From Shimia sp. R10_1 (GTDB taxonomy: Bacteria; Pseudomonadota; Alphaproteobacteria; Rhodobacterales; Rhodobacteraceae): 64,000 nucleotides of DNA. How positions within the stretch are numbered: position 1 is the stretch's first letter; every line of letters starts with the position of its first letter. The notes below the pieces were generated by a model, which had not been told where the DNA came from, did not search any database, and was given only the letters and a program-made list of their open reading frames with translations. Of the stretch, positions 9,848 to 18,176 are shown piece by piece. A program made the translations under genes and the position numbers. Location: NCBI RefSeq assembly GCF_017744095.1, contig NZ_JAGHQX010000001.1, positions 558,001 through 622,000 on the forward strand, in the 5' to 3' direction.

Positions 9848-10840
9848 CTACATAACCTTAACTCGATTTAGTTTAGGTTCCTCATAGCAATAGCAGCTGG
9901 TGCCAATCCGCGCACGCGTCTTACGCCCCAATGGCATCGGCAGTTTCATCGTTCGAAGACCGCCACCTTGTGAATACACGCTAAAGGATATTCCAACCAC
10001 TGTAGTTGCCGCCCCAATCCAGCTCACCGGGCCATAACGCTCCCCCAGCAGCGCCACACCAACAACCAGCCCAACCGCCGCCGCTACATAACCGATCTGG
10101 CTCAACAGCACGGGGCCACCCAGCTTTTGCAGCCGGAAGTACGCCGGGAAGGTCAGCGCCGCCGCGAGCGCCTGCACGCCAGCGGCCCAGGGCACCGCTG
10201 AAAGCGTCGCCAAAGGCACCCCGTCGCCCTGCCAGAGCATCGCCGCCACCAGCGCCACAATCGCAACCCCATGGCTCCAGAACGCCAGCGCCATCGGATG
10301 CGCGCCAGCTGGCCAATCCAGCGTGCGATAAACGTTGCCCGCCGCCAAAATCAGCGGAATCGCCAACCCGGCAAGCGACCACCAGAGCGTGCCTTCCACA
10401 CCGCCCCGTCCAAAGGCGACCAGCAACGCGCCGATCAGGCCCATTCCAATGCCCCAAAGCCCCAAACGTCCGGGGGCTTTCATGCCAAACAGGACAGACA
10501 GAGCAAGCGTCGCGACCGGAGAGAGGGCAAACATCATGCCCACCTGCCCCGCGCCAAGCTTGGGCACCAGAGCAAAGATCATCAGGTTGATCCCGGCAAA
10601 ACTCACCAAGCCGGAAATCACCACATAGCGCAGCATTCGCCCACGCGGCAGTCGCAACAAACCACGCACGCCCAGCACCGGCAGCAAACTCAGGCTCGCC
10701 CCCATCGACACAAGCAACGCCCACATCATGGGGGACACTCCCGCAGCAAAGGAAACTTTGCTCAGTGGAAACCCAACGCCCAGCAGCGTCCCGCACCAGA
10801 TCAACAGCCCCACCGGCCCGAGGCTCACATCCCTACGCAT
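9848..10840 (-). CDS. EamA/DMT-family permease
   Basis: A 330-residue inner-membrane protein with ten predicted hydrophobic helices in two EamA repeats (start VGLLIWCGTLLGVGFPLSKV; second half begins near LAIPLILAAGNVYRTLDWP). DMT permeases export amino acids, metabolites or drugs; the substrate is unknown. A hydrophilic C-terminal tail MPLGRKTRARIGTSCYCYEE follows the last helix and is unusual. Its start overlaps the end of the upstream VOC gene by eight bases, so the two are translationally coupled, and both are downstream of a SoxR box. A role in exporting a redox-active or toxic compound is an inference from that context. Confidence 0.85.
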   Translation of the reverse strand: MRRDVSLGPVGLLIWCGTLLGVGFPLSKVSFAAGVSPMMWALLVSMGASLSLLPVLGVRGLLRLPRGRMLRYVVISGLVSFAGINLMIFALVPKLGAGQVGMMFALSPVATLALSVLFGMKAPGRLGLWGIGMGLIGALLVAFGRGGVEGTLWWSLAGLAIPLILAAGNVYRTLDWPAGAHPMALAFWSHGVAIVALVAAMLWQGDGVPLATLSAVPWAAGVQALAAALTFPAYFRLQKLGGPVLLSQIGYVAAAVGLVVGVALLGERYGPVSWIGAATTVVGISFSVYSQGGGLRTMKLPMPLGRKTRARIGTSCYCYEEPKLNRVKVM

Positions 10841-11207
10841 AGCTGATCACCTCATATTCGATGTCATCCGGCCCATCGAAATAAAACCGCTTTCCCGGCT
10901 CGTAGTCTGCATGGCTGGTCGGCTCAAACCCTGCCGCCTTCACCCGTGCCTCAATCAGGTCGAGATCGCGCACCACGATCCCCACATGGTTCAGCCCACC
11001 GGCGCGGTAATAGCTGTTTTCCGCGTTCTGAATATCCACGGGCGGCGCATAGAGCGCGAGATAGCTTTCTGCCTCTCCGACATGCACGCTATAGCCCCCA
11101 TGAATGGACTCCCCTTCCCAGCGCACCGTCCAGTCAAACAGATCACACAGGACCGCTGCAGTTGCCTTTGGATCGCGCACCGTCAGGTTCACATGCTCAA
11201 GTTTCAT
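10833..11207 (-). CDS. VOC-family (glyoxalase/bleomycin-resistance) protein
   Basis: 124 residues, one vicinal-oxygen-chelate unit with two beta-alpha-beta-beta-beta modules. It opens MKLEHVNLTVRDPKATAAVL with the first metal His, continues to NHVGIVVRDLDLIEARVKAAG with the second, and ends DDIEYEVISYA with the metal Glu. Members are glyoxalases, dioxygenases or antibiotic-binding proteins; the substrate here is not predictable. AAAGGACC provides the ribosome site. It is divergent from soxR, with a perfect SoxR palindrome in the 97-base gap, and is coupled to the EamA permease; together they look like a SoxR-controlled detoxification pair. Confidence 0.82.
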   Translation of the reverse strand: MKLEHVNLTVRDPKATAAVLCDLFDWTVRWEGESIHGGYSVHVGEAESYLALYAPPVDIQNAENSYYRAGGLNHVGIVVRDLDLIEARVKAAGFEPTSHADYEPGKRFYFDGPDDIEYEVISYA

Positions 11208-11252
11208 CTCTCTGGTCCTTTCTCAAATTCAACGATGGACTCAGCGTAATTC

Positions 11253-11268
11253 TTCAAGTTAACTTGAA
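11253..11268. promoter_or_regulatory. SoxR operator (SoxR box)
   Basis: A 16-bp perfect palindrome TTCAAGTTAACTTGAA, identical over its core to the well-known SoxR consensus (CCTCAAGTTAACTTGAGG). It sits 36 bases before soxR and 45 bases before the divergent VOC gene, where SoxR would act on both promoters. The match of operator and adjacent soxR gene makes each assignment stronger. Confidence 0.9.
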
Positions 11269-11304
11269 CTCAAGAAGTTTTTATCATTTAAAAACAATGG
11301 TCAC

Positions 11305-11784
11305 ATGAAACAGAAGCCCGCCCTTCGCCTGCGCCCCACCGGTTTGACGATTGGTCAGATTGCCGAACGGACCGGTCTCGCCCCCTCCGCGATCCGCTTT
11401 TATGAGGAACAGGGCATCGTGTTTCCACATCGCACCGACACCGGCCAACGCCGCTATGAACGTGCAGACATCCGCCGCCTGTCCTTTGTGATGATTTCTC
11501 AATCAATGGGCTTTTCGATCACGGAAATCCGCGAAGCCCTCGCCACATTGCCGGAAAATCGCACGCCCACAAAAGCGGATTGGGCGGCGATTTCCGAAAC
11601 CTTCCGAAACGCGCTGGATGCGCGCATTGCACAAATGCAGGCGCTGCGGGATCGGCTCGATGGGTGCATCGGCTGTGGCTGCCTCAGCCTGTCCAACTGC
11701 AAGCTTTACAACCCCGAAGACCGTGCGCGCACGCGAGGCACCGGGCCACGTTATCTGTTGGGCGACACGCCCTCAGATTTATAA
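11305..11784 (+). CDS. soxR: Redox-sensitive MerR-family regulator SoxR
   Basis: 159 residues. The N-terminal MerR winged helix includes LTIGQIAERTGLAPSAIRFYEEQGI, with the QRRYERADIRRLSFV wing; a dimerisation coiled coil follows (about 90-118). The C-terminal [2Fe-2S] ligands are Cys121, Cys124, Cys126 and Cys132 in CIGCGCLSLSNC, the exact CX2CXCX5C pattern of SoxR. The oxidised cluster turns the protein into an activator of promoters with a long spacer. In most non-enteric bacteria SoxR answers redox-active compounds and controls transport and modification genes rather than soxS; no soxS is seen here. The divergent VOC-EamA pair and soxR itself are the evident targets. Confidence 0.94.
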   Translation: MKQKPALRLRPTGLTIGQIAERTGLAPSAIRFYEEQGIVFPHRTDTGQRRYERADIRRLSFVMISQSMGFSITEIREALATLPENRTPTKADWAAISETFRNALDARIAQMQALRDRLDGCIGCGCLSLSNCKLYNPEDRARTRGTGPRYLLGDTPSDL

Positions 11785-11956
11785 GCGCACTCTCATGACC
11801 GCCAGAGTGTCGCAACGCAGGCAGCTGCAAGTGCCCAAAAGGGGCGCGCAAACACGCGCCCACAGTGAAAGAATGCCCCCCATCACAACTTAGAATTTGA
11901 CATTCCCACCAGCCCCAAGCCACCACTTTCGCAACAAGACGATAGGGGAGCGCATC

Positions 11957-13144
11957 ATGAAACTGTCTGAGCGACTAACAGGCATCACCGGCGGTGGATC
12001 TGACGGATGGGATGTATTTTATAAAGCGCGTCGCATGGTAGCCGACGGCATCAATGTCACCGAACTCACCATTGGTGAGCACGACATTCGCACCGATCCG
12101 GTTATTCTGTCTGCGATGGATCAATCCGCGCGCGGTGGCCACACCGGCTATGCCATGGTGCCCGGCACACAAGAGCTGCGCGAAGCTGTGGCCGCGCGAC
12201 TGACCGAACGCACCGGTGTGCCGACCACATATAAAAACATTCTGATCACCCCCGGCGGTCAGGCTGCACTCTTTGCGGCGCACACGGCCACCTGTTCTGC
12301 CGGGGATCGCGCGCTGTTCATTGACCCTTATTATGCCACCTACCCCGGCACATTGCGCGGTGTCGGCGCGGTGCCGGTCCCGATCCAAACCCATGCGGCC
12401 AATGCGTTCAAACCGCAGCCAGAAGAGATCGCAGCCGAAGCGGCCAAAGGCGCCGCTTCCCTGCTGATCAACACCCCAAACAACCCAACCGGCACAGTCT
12501 ACGGCCGAGACACCCTCGAGGGGATCGCCCAGGTCTGTATCGCCCATGATCTCTGGCTGATTTCTGATGAGGTGTATGACACGCAGGTCTGGGACGGCAC
12601 CCATATCAGCCCTCGCGCTCTGCCCGGCATGGCGGAACGCACGCTGGTGGTGGGCTCCATGTCCAAAAGTCACGCCATGACCGGCAGTCGCATCGGCTGG
12701 ATTGCTGGCCCCGAGGAAGCGATTGAGCACCTCATCAATCTGGCCACCCACACCACCTATGGCGTGCCCGGCTTCATTCAGGATGCCGCCGTATTTGCGC
12801 TGGCACAGGGCACACCGCTAGAAGAAGAGGTTTCCGCCCCCTTTGAACGTCGCCGCGCTCTGGCAAAATCCATTCTCGCAGATCAAAGCACGGTCGGCCT
12901 GATCCCGGCACAGGGGGCGATGTACATCATGCTGGATGTGCGCAAAACCGGCCTATCTGGCGAAGACTTTGCCAACTCTCTGCTTGATGCGCACCACATT
13001 GCCACCATGCCCGGTGAAAGCTTTGGCCAATCGGCCCATGGCCACATCCGCGTGGCCATGACAGTGGCAGATGACCGATTTGAATCCGCGCTCAAAACCT
13101 TGGTGGCGCACGCAGAAAAACTTGCGGAACAGGTCCCAGCCTAA
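11957..13144 (+). CDS. PLP-dependent aminotransferase, class I/II (aspartate aminotransferase fold)
   Basis: 395 residues of fold type I aminotransferase. Visible landmarks are GHTGYAMVPGTQELREA (substrate Tyr region), the PLP-phosphate segment TPGGQAALFAA, NTPNNPTGTVY with the PLP-stacking Asn, SDEVYD with the pyridine-N Asp, and the Schiff-base lysine in VGSMSKSHAMTGSRIGW. Substrate is not predictable. Start ATG 11957 lies behind GGGGAG and gives MKLSERL; an in-frame ATG at 11897 adds 20 unrelated residues. The adjacent MttB-type methyltransferase is 234 bases downstream, so a joint role in amine use is possible but unproven. Confidence 0.86.
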   Translation: MKLSERLTGITGGGSDGWDVFYKARRMVADGINVTELTIGEHDIRTDPVILSAMDQSARGGHTGYAMVPGTQELREAVAARLTERTGVPTTYKNILITPGGQAALFAAHTATCSAGDRALFIDPYYATYPGTLRGVGAVPVPIQTHAANAFKPQPEEIAAEAAKGAASLLINTPNNPTGTVYGRDTLEGIAQVCIAHDLWLISDEVYDTQVWDGTHISPRALPGMAERTLVVGSMSKSHAMTGSRIGWIAGPEEAIEHLINLATHTTYGVPGFIQDAAVFALAQGTPLEEEVSAPFERRRALAKSILADQSTVGLIPAQGAMYIMLDVRKTGLSGEDFANSLLDAHHIATMPGESFGQSAHGHIRVAMTVADDRFESALKTLVAHAEKLAEQVPA

Positions 13145-13224
13145 CGCGAAAATCGTCGCCTCAAGTCTCAAAAACGACAAATGTCGCGAACAGACAGGAC
13201 GACGGAGTCGCGCACTTACACACT

Positions 13225-13253
13225 GCCTTGCAATGGAGGAGCCATTGCAAGGC
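13225..13253. repeat. Perfect 12-bp inverted repeat with AGGAG loop upstream of mttB
   Basis: GCCTTGCAATGG and CCATTGCAAGGC flank a five-base AGGAG loop. No T tract follows, so it is not a terminator. It lies in the 234-base leader between the aminotransferase and the first methyltransferase gene and could be an operator or an RNA element; the loop sequence resembles a ribosome-binding site. The rest of that gap shows nothing else I recognise. Confidence 0.6.
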
Positions 13254-13378
13254 GTACGCAGCAAGATCAAACTGGTCAGTCGCACCATCGGGGCCAACCG
13301 TGGTCGCGCGGCACGCGGCCGCCCGTAAGACGTTGTGAAATAAAACTTTCCACACAACACTTACAGGACTGAAGCCCC

Positions 13379-14917
13379 ATGAATGCACCTGCAACCCGCC
13401 GCTCCGGCGGCCGTGCCGCCCGTCGCGCTTCCCGCGCAGCGCCTCTGACACAGGACATCCGCCCCATCCGCCCCGGTATGGAGGGCGGACAATATAAACC
13501 TCTGTCAGACCGCGACATGCAACGCATCCACGAAACCGCGCTGGACGCGCTGGAACAGATCGGCCTAGCCGATGCTCCGCAAAGTGGCATCGACATCATG
13601 ACCGCCGCGGGCGCGATCCTTGGGGAGGATGGTCGGCTGCGTTTCCCCCGCGCACTGGTCGAAGACATGCTGGCCAAAGCCTGCAAAGACATCGCTTTGC
13701 ACGGCCGCGACCCGCAATATGATCTCCAGCTGGCAGGCAATCGCGTGCATTTTGGCACCGCCGGTGCTGCCGTGCACATGGTGGATGTCGACGGCAAAGA
13801 GTATCGCGACAGCACGCTCCAAGATCTGCACGACGCTGCCCGCATCGCCGATCAGCTGGAAAACATCCACTTCCTGCAACGCCCCATGGTGGCGCGCGAT
13901 GTGACCGACAACCGCGAGCTTGATTACAACACCATCTACGCCTGCTGCGCGGGCACCAAGAAACACATCGGTGTCAACTTTACCGAGCCTGATTATGTCG
14001 CCGACGGGCTGGAGCTTCTGCACATGATTGCCGGTGGCGAAGACGCCTGGCGCGCGCGTCCCTTTGTCAGCAACACCAACTGCTTTGTGGTGCCGCCGAT
14101 GAAGTTCGCCACTGAAAGCTGCGAGGTCATGGAAGCCTGCATTCGCGGCGGCATGCCTGTGCTGCTGCTCTCTGCTGGCATGGCAGGGGCCACCGCCCCC
14201 TCAACCGTTGCCGGTGCCATCGTTCAAGCCACCGCCGAATGTCTGGCGGGCATTGTCTATGTGAACGCCATCGCCCCCGGTCATCCCGCGATCTTTGGCA
14301 CCTGGCCCTTTGGTCTCGATCTGCGCAGCGGCGCGATGACCGTCGGCTCCGGCGAACAGGCCCTGCTCTCAGCGGGCTGCGCCCAGATGCACAAATTCTA
14401 CGGCCTGCCCGGCGGCGCGGCAGCAGGGGCGAGCGATGCCAAACTTCCCGACATGCAAGCCGGATGGGAACAGATGTGTTCCAACGTCATGGCAGGGCTT
14501 TCAGGTCTCAACATGGTCTATGAGGCGGCTGGCATGCATGCGTCCCTCTTGGGCTTCTGCCATGAAAGCCTGATCTTGGGCGATGATCTGATCGGTCAGG
14601 CCCTGCGCTGTGTGCGCGGCATTGAGGTAGATGAAGAAACCCTGGCACTGGAGCAGATCCGCGAAGTCTGCATTGGCGGACCGGGGCATTATCTGGGGAC
14701 CGACGCCACCCTGTCACGCATGCAGAAAGACCACGTCTACCCCACCTTTGGCGACCGCACCTCGCCCAAGGAATGGGCCGAAGTGGGCAAGCCAGACCTG
14801 ATTGAAACCGCCAAAAAGCGCAAAGAGGAGATCCTCGCCACAACAGCTTCTGCACGGTTTGACCTTAAGCTGGATCAGGCCATCCGCGCTCGCTTCAACA
14901 TCCACCTCTCGCAATAA
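13379..14917 (+). CDS. MttB-family (trimethylamine methyltransferase superfamily) protein, non-pyrrolysine
   Basis: 512 residues, matching the MttB TIM-barrel superfamily. Archaeal MttB has pyrrolysine; this gene has no in-frame TAG, so it belongs to the large non-Pyl branch that demethylates quaternary amines (glycine betaine, proline betaine, carnitine and others) by passing methyl to a corrinoid protein. Conserved stretches are VHFGTAGAAVHMVD, ACCAGTKKHIGVNF, NTNCFVVPPMKF and GLPGGAAAGASDAKLPD. The N-terminus (NAPATRRSGGRAARRASRA) is strongly basic and unlike a signal peptide. No corrinoid protein is encoded nearby. It shares family and this tail with the second MttB gene 4 kb downstream on the other strand. 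Confidence 0.85.
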   Translation: MNAPATRRSGGRAARRASRAAPLTQDIRPIRPGMEGGQYKPLSDRDMQRIHETALDALEQIGLADAPQSGIDIMTAAGAILGEDGRLRFPRALVEDMLAKACKDIALHGRDPQYDLQLAGNRVHFGTAGAAVHMVDVDGKEYRDSTLQDLHDAARIADQLENIHFLQRPMVARDVTDNRELDYNTIYACCAGTKKHIGVNFTEPDYVADGLELLHMIAGGEDAWRARPFVSNTNCFVVPPMKFATESCEVMEACIRGGMPVLLLSAGMAGATAPSTVAGAIVQATAECLAGIVYVNAIAPGHPAIFGTWPFGLDLRSGAMTVGSGEQALLSAGCAQMHKFYGLPGGAAAGASDAKLPDMQAGWEQMCSNVMAGLSGLNMVYEAAGMHASLLGFCHESLILGDDLIGQALRCVRGIEVDEETLALEQIREVCIGGPGHYLGTDATLSRMQKDHVYPTFGDRTSPKEWAEVGKPDLIETAKKRKEEILATTASARFDLKLDQAIRARFNIHLSQ

Positions 14918-14934
14918 CACCTTCCCCAATAACA

Positions 14935-14966
14935 AAAGGCGCCCGACAGATCGCGGCGCCTTTCCT
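14935..14966 (+). terminator. Terminator after the first mttB-type gene
   Basis: Stem AAAGGCGCC/GGCGCCTTT (14935-14943 with 14955-14963), followed by CCTCTTG. The A/T-flanked stem can act in both directions; it lies 18 bases after the gene stop. Confidence 0.75.
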
Positions 14967-15025
14967 CTTGCCCTAAATATCCTTGGGGGGATCACAGCTT
15001 GGCTGTGATTGGGGGCAAAGCCCCC
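14961..15025 (-). repeat. Composite intergenic repeat: GGATATTTA motif plus two hairpins downstream of lipA
   Basis: Read leftwards (minus): a hairpin GGGGGC-TTT-GCCCCC (15011-15025), then hairpin ATCACAGC-CAA-GCTGTGAT (14991-15009), then a 22-base motif (14961-14982) that starts GGATATTTA and ends GCAAGAGGAAA. The same motif, with one base changed, occurs in plus orientation at 43758-43779. The hairpins probably end lipA transcription. Confidence 0.65.
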
Positions 15026-15045
15026 TCTCCCTTGCGTAACAGCGT

Positions 15046-15996
15046 TCAGCCTTTGGCCAGCTGCGCCTCACGCGCATCGCGCAGGCGCGCGAAATCGTCC
15101 CCCGCGTGATATGACGAGCGCGTCAAAGGCGTGGCAGACACCATCAGGAAGCCTTTGCCATAGGCGGCTTTCTCATAGCTTTCAAACTCTTCCGGCGTCA
15201 CAAAACGATCCACGCCATGGTGTTTCGGCGTTGGCTGCAGGTACTGGCCAATGGTCAGGAAATCCACATCTGCGGCGCGCATGTCATCCATCACCTGTTT
15301 GACCTCAGGCGCTTTCTCGCCCAGCCCGACCATGATGCCGGATTTGGTGAAGATCGACGGATCCAGCTCTTTCACCCGCTGCAGCAAACGCAGGGAGTGG
15401 AAATAGCGCGCGCCCGGACGGACTTCGAGATAGAGCCCCGGCACGGTTTCCAGATTGTGGTTGAACACGTCGGGTTTGGCTTCCACGACGGTTTCCAGCG
15501 CGCCCGGCTTGGCTTTCAGGAAGTCCGGCGTCAGAATTTCAATGGTGGTCTTGGGCGAGCGATGCCGCACCGCGCGGATGGTCTGGGCAAAATGCTCCGC
15601 CCCGCCGTCATCCAGATCGTCGCGATCCACCGACGTGATCACCACGTGGTTCAGCCCAAGCTTCTGCACCGCCATGGCAACCCGGCCCGGCTCAAACGCA
15701 TCAAGCCCATCAGGCTTACCCGTCGCGATGTTGCAGAAGGTACAGCCACGGGTACAGATCTCACCCATGATCATCATGGTGGCGTGACCCTGGCTCCAGC
15801 ATTCCCCTGCGTTCGGACAACCCGCCTCTTCACACACGGTGACAAGCTTGTTTTCCCGCATGATCTTCTTGGTCGCGTTATAGCCCTCGCCCGTCGGCGC
15901 TTTGACGCGAATCCATTTAGGCTTTTTGGGCTGAGCATTGTCCTTGCGGTGCGCCTTTTCAGGGTGGCGCTGCTCTGGCAGCTTCAGATCACGCAA
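15046..15996 (-). CDS. lipA: Lipoyl synthase
   Basis: A radical SAM enzyme that inserts two sulfurs into octanoyl-lipoyl domains of 2-oxoacid dehydrogenases and GcvH. Auxiliary cluster ligands are in [17 protein letters not shown] (CX4CX5C) and the radical-SAM cluster in [10 protein letters not shown] (CX3CX2C); the C-terminal TRSSYHA carries the serine that ligates the auxiliary cluster. I prefer the TTG start at 15996 (316 residues, [16 protein letters not shown]): GGGAGG lies eight bases before it and homologues begin at this point. The ATG at 16038 adds 14 residues and lacks a ribosome site. It is divergent from the peroxiredoxin gene; lipB is not nearby. Confidence 0.95.
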   Translation of the reverse strand: MRDLKLPEQRHPEKAHRKDNAQPKKPKWIRVKAPTGEGYNATKKIMRENKLVTVCEEAGCPNAGECWSQGHATMMIMGEICTRGCTFCNIATGKPDGLDAFEPGRVAMAVQKLGLNHVVITSVDRDDLDDGGAEHFAQTIRAVRHRSPKTTIEILTPDFLKAKPGALETVVEAKPDVFNHNLETVPGLYLEVRPGARYFHSLRLLQRVKELDPSIFTKSGIMVGLGEKAPEVKQVMDDMRAADVDFLTIGQYLQPTPKHHGVDRFVTPEEFESYEKAAYGKGFLMVSATPLTRSSYHAGDDFARLRDAREAQLAKG

Positions 15997-16213
15997 TTCT
16001 GGGTCCTCCCGACCATCTGGGTTTGCAGTTTGTACCATACGTCAATCTGTCGGCCACTACCAGAAGCGCATGCCTGCTATGCATCTGACGCGACACTAAG
16101 CAACCATAGCGTTAATATCACGTGGCAAACCATGTTTCGCAAATGCAGCATTGCACCCAAAATTAGAATCGTTATAGATCACATAAATCTGATTTTCTGT
16201 GAGGAACCGATCA

Positions 16214-16762
16214 ATGCAAGTTGGCGCAAAAGTCCCTAACGTCGTCTTCAAAACCCGCGTACGCGATGAAGCTGTGGGCGGCACAAACCCGTTCCGCTGG
16301 CAGGACATGTCCAGCGATGACTATTTCAAAGGCAAGCGCGTGATCCTGTTCTCGCTGCCGGGTGCCTTCACACCAACATGCTCCACCTACCAACTGCCTG
16401 GTTTTGAAGAAAACTTCGGCAAGTTTCAGGAACTGGGTGTGGAAAACATCTACTGCATGTCCGTCAACGACAGCTTTGTGATGAACAAATGGGCCGAAGC
16501 ACAAGACGTGAAAAACGTTGACGTGATTCCTGATGGCTCCGGAGAATTCACCCGCAAAGTTGGCATGCTCGTGCGCAAAGACAACCTTGGCTTTGGCCTG
16601 CGCTCTTGGCGTTACGCCGCCATCATCAACGACGGTGTTGTTGAAGCATGGTTCGAAGAGCCAGGTCTCGAAGACAACCACGGCGAAGACCCGTATGGCG
16701 AGAGCTCCCCAGAAAACCTGCTGAAGTATCTGGAAGCCGCAAATGTTGAAACCGCTGCCTGA
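16214..16762 (+). CDS. Peroxiredoxin, Prx5 (AhpC/TSA-like) type
   Basis: 182 residues, a cytoplasmic thiol peroxidase reducing H2O2 and organic hydroperoxides. The peroxidatic Cys56 lies in LPGAFTPTCSTYQLPGF, the Prx5 signature; the conserved Arg is in RSWRYAAIINDGVVEAWF. No glutaredoxin domain is fused, so an external reductant is needed. The ATG at 16214 has GAGGAA seven bases upstream; a GTG at 16199 is a poorer alternative. A strong terminator follows. The upstream gap to lipA contains an A+T-rich stretch (about 16139-16200) that should be the promoter; I could not recognise a definite OxyR or Irr site in it. Confidence 0.92.
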   Translation: MQVGAKVPNVVFKTRVRDEAVGGTNPFRWQDMSSDDYFKGKRVILFSLPGAFTPTCSTYQLPGFEENFGKFQELGVENIYCMSVNDSFVMNKWAEAQDVKNVDVIPDGSGEFTRKVGMLVRKDNLGFGLRSWRYAAIINDGVVEAWFEEPGLEDNHGEDPYGESSPENLLKYLEAANVETAA

Positions 16763-16789
16763 TCAGCGCCGTTTCTGAACATTCCGAAG

Positions 16790-16822
16790 GGTCGGTGCAG
16801 CGCTGCACCGGCCTTTTTCTTT
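16790..16822 (+). terminator. Intrinsic terminator of the peroxiredoxin gene
   Basis: An 11-bp stem GGTCGGTGCAG/CTGCACCGGCC with one G-T pair and a 2-base apex, followed by TTTTTCTTT. Confidence 0.9.
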
Positions 16823-16853
16823 GACAGAACCCAGTGAGCATCCGCCAAAGAGG

Positions 16854-17936
16854 CTAGCCGATATAATCGCCCGCGCCCCCGGCATTGGCCGCATAAAAAT
16901 CCCGCAGGCGCATCAAAGCGATCCGCAACACAATCTTGCCAGACCGCGCAGACCAGCCAAGGCGCTTCTCAGCCGCTTCAAGCCCCTCCAAATAACAGCA
17001 ACAGCGCAGCGCAATATCTCCGAGGCCCACGCCAAGATCTGTCAGCGCGTCTGCCACTCTCTGGCGTGCAAGTACGGCCCCCTGTGCCACATCGTCATTC
17101 GGTTGTTCACGTCCCCCATCGGCGCCCCGCAGAAACCGCTCCCAGTTCTTGCCGGATTGTGGCCCGATCTGCGCAAGCTCAAAGTCTTCCCGCAACCGCT
17201 CCCCTGCGGAAACCAGATCTTCACTCAGAAAGAAATTGCCTTCTTTGTCCTTGCGCCTCGCCAGCGCGGCCAAGGGGCTCTCGACCAGATTGAACCGCAC
17301 CTGACGCGCCCGGCCGCCGCGGTGCCGTGACCGCCCGCCAAACGGTTGTGCACCTGGATCTAGCCCAGCCTGAACCTGTGCAATATACTGCGCAGAGTTT
17401 TCTGCTTCAGCCATCATTTCACGCAACGTCGCCCGGCCGGCTTGTGTGATCACATACCGAGAGATCCGCCCAACCTGCGTCGCAGAAATCCAGTTCTGCA
17501 AAGCCATTGCCTGAACAATCTGACGTGACACCACCGCTGCGCGTGTACCCTCTTTGCGCATGACAACGGCCGTTTCCATATCGCTTGCAACCGCCAAGAC
17601 AGCCCCCGCTTCACACAGCCTTCGCAAGACCCGCGCCCCCTCGCGGCGCAATACATCCTCCCCCGGCACCTCCGTCTCTGCCCCCTCTCCGATTGGCAAC
17701 GACGCCGCGCCCGTCAGTGTGTCCCCTCGCTGCAGCCGTGTCAGCGCCGCATCCACCAACGGATCTTCACGCATCGTTTCAAGCTTTCGGATCTGGCGCA
17801 GCACCGTGGAGGCATGACAGCCGTCACGCCGCGCCAATTCACGAATAGAAACCCCACACTCCGTATGCGCCACATAGCGCACCACATTGCTTGGCACCCA
17901 ATCAGGAAATTCCGTGATTGCTTGATCTTTCGGCAT
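16854..17936 (-). CDS. DUF6456 domain-containing protein with N-terminal helix-turn-helix
   Basis: 360 residues, an uncharacterised alphaproteobacterial family. The N-terminal part (about 15-55) reads VVRYVAHTECGVSIRELARRDGCHASTVLRQIRKLE, a helix-turn-helix resembling replication-initiator or sigma-like HTHs. A second winged-helix-like segment follows (AMALQNWISATQVGRISRYVITQAGRATL, about 145-175). The C-terminal DUF6456 domain (about 235-350) contains FFLSEDLVSAGERLREDFELAQIGP and LRCCCYLEGLEAAEKRLGWSARSGKIVLRIAL. It is likely a DNA-binding regulator. AAGGAG sits seven bases before the ATG. It is divergent from the DUF6477 gene across 240 bases. Confidence 0.8.
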   Translation of the reverse strand: MPKDQAITEFPDWVPSNVVRYVAHTECGVSIRELARRDGCHASTVLRQIRKLETMREDPLVDAALTRLQRGDTLTGAASLPIGEGAETEVPGEDVLRREGARVLRRLCEAGAVLAVASDMETAVVMRKEGTRAAVVSRQIVQAMALQNWISATQVGRISRYVITQAGRATLREMMAEAENSAQYIAQVQAGLDPGAQPFGGRSRHRGGRARQVRFNLVESPLAALARRKDKEGNFFLSEDLVSAGERLREDFELAQIGPQSGKNWERFLRGADGGREQPNDDVAQGAVLARQRVADALTDLGVGLGDIALRCCCYLEGLEAAEKRLGWSARSGKIVLRIALMRLRDFYAANAGGAGDYIG

Positions 17937-18176
17937 AACTCACTCCTTACCAAGTCACTTAAGTCAATTTCACTGCCGTGTTTTTCCACAGACTTATGCG
18001 CCATTTTTGCACAGGCGATGTCCGCCGTGCAGGCGACACAAAATTGCCGTCGCTTGGTCAGAATGATTTCAAAATGATGAACAGGCCCATGCGGGTCCGT
18101 GCGCTGCGTAAGAGGTCACGCAACACCCGATAGAGTTGTGATCTGCTGTGCAAATCTATCGTGAGAGGTTGATTCT
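17937..18176. promoter_or_regulatory. Divergent promoter region between DUF6456 and DUF6477 genes
   Basis: 240 bases of non-coding sequence between two divergent genes. A+T-rich near 17948-18000 and with GAGAGG as ribosome site for the right-hand gene. No operator recognised. Confidence 0.4.

Noticed and set aside
16139-16200. Possible OxyR or Irr operator upstream of the peroxiredoxin gene
   Set aside because: Half-sites such as TTAGAA and ATAG are present, but spacing and symmetry do not match either consensus well enough.
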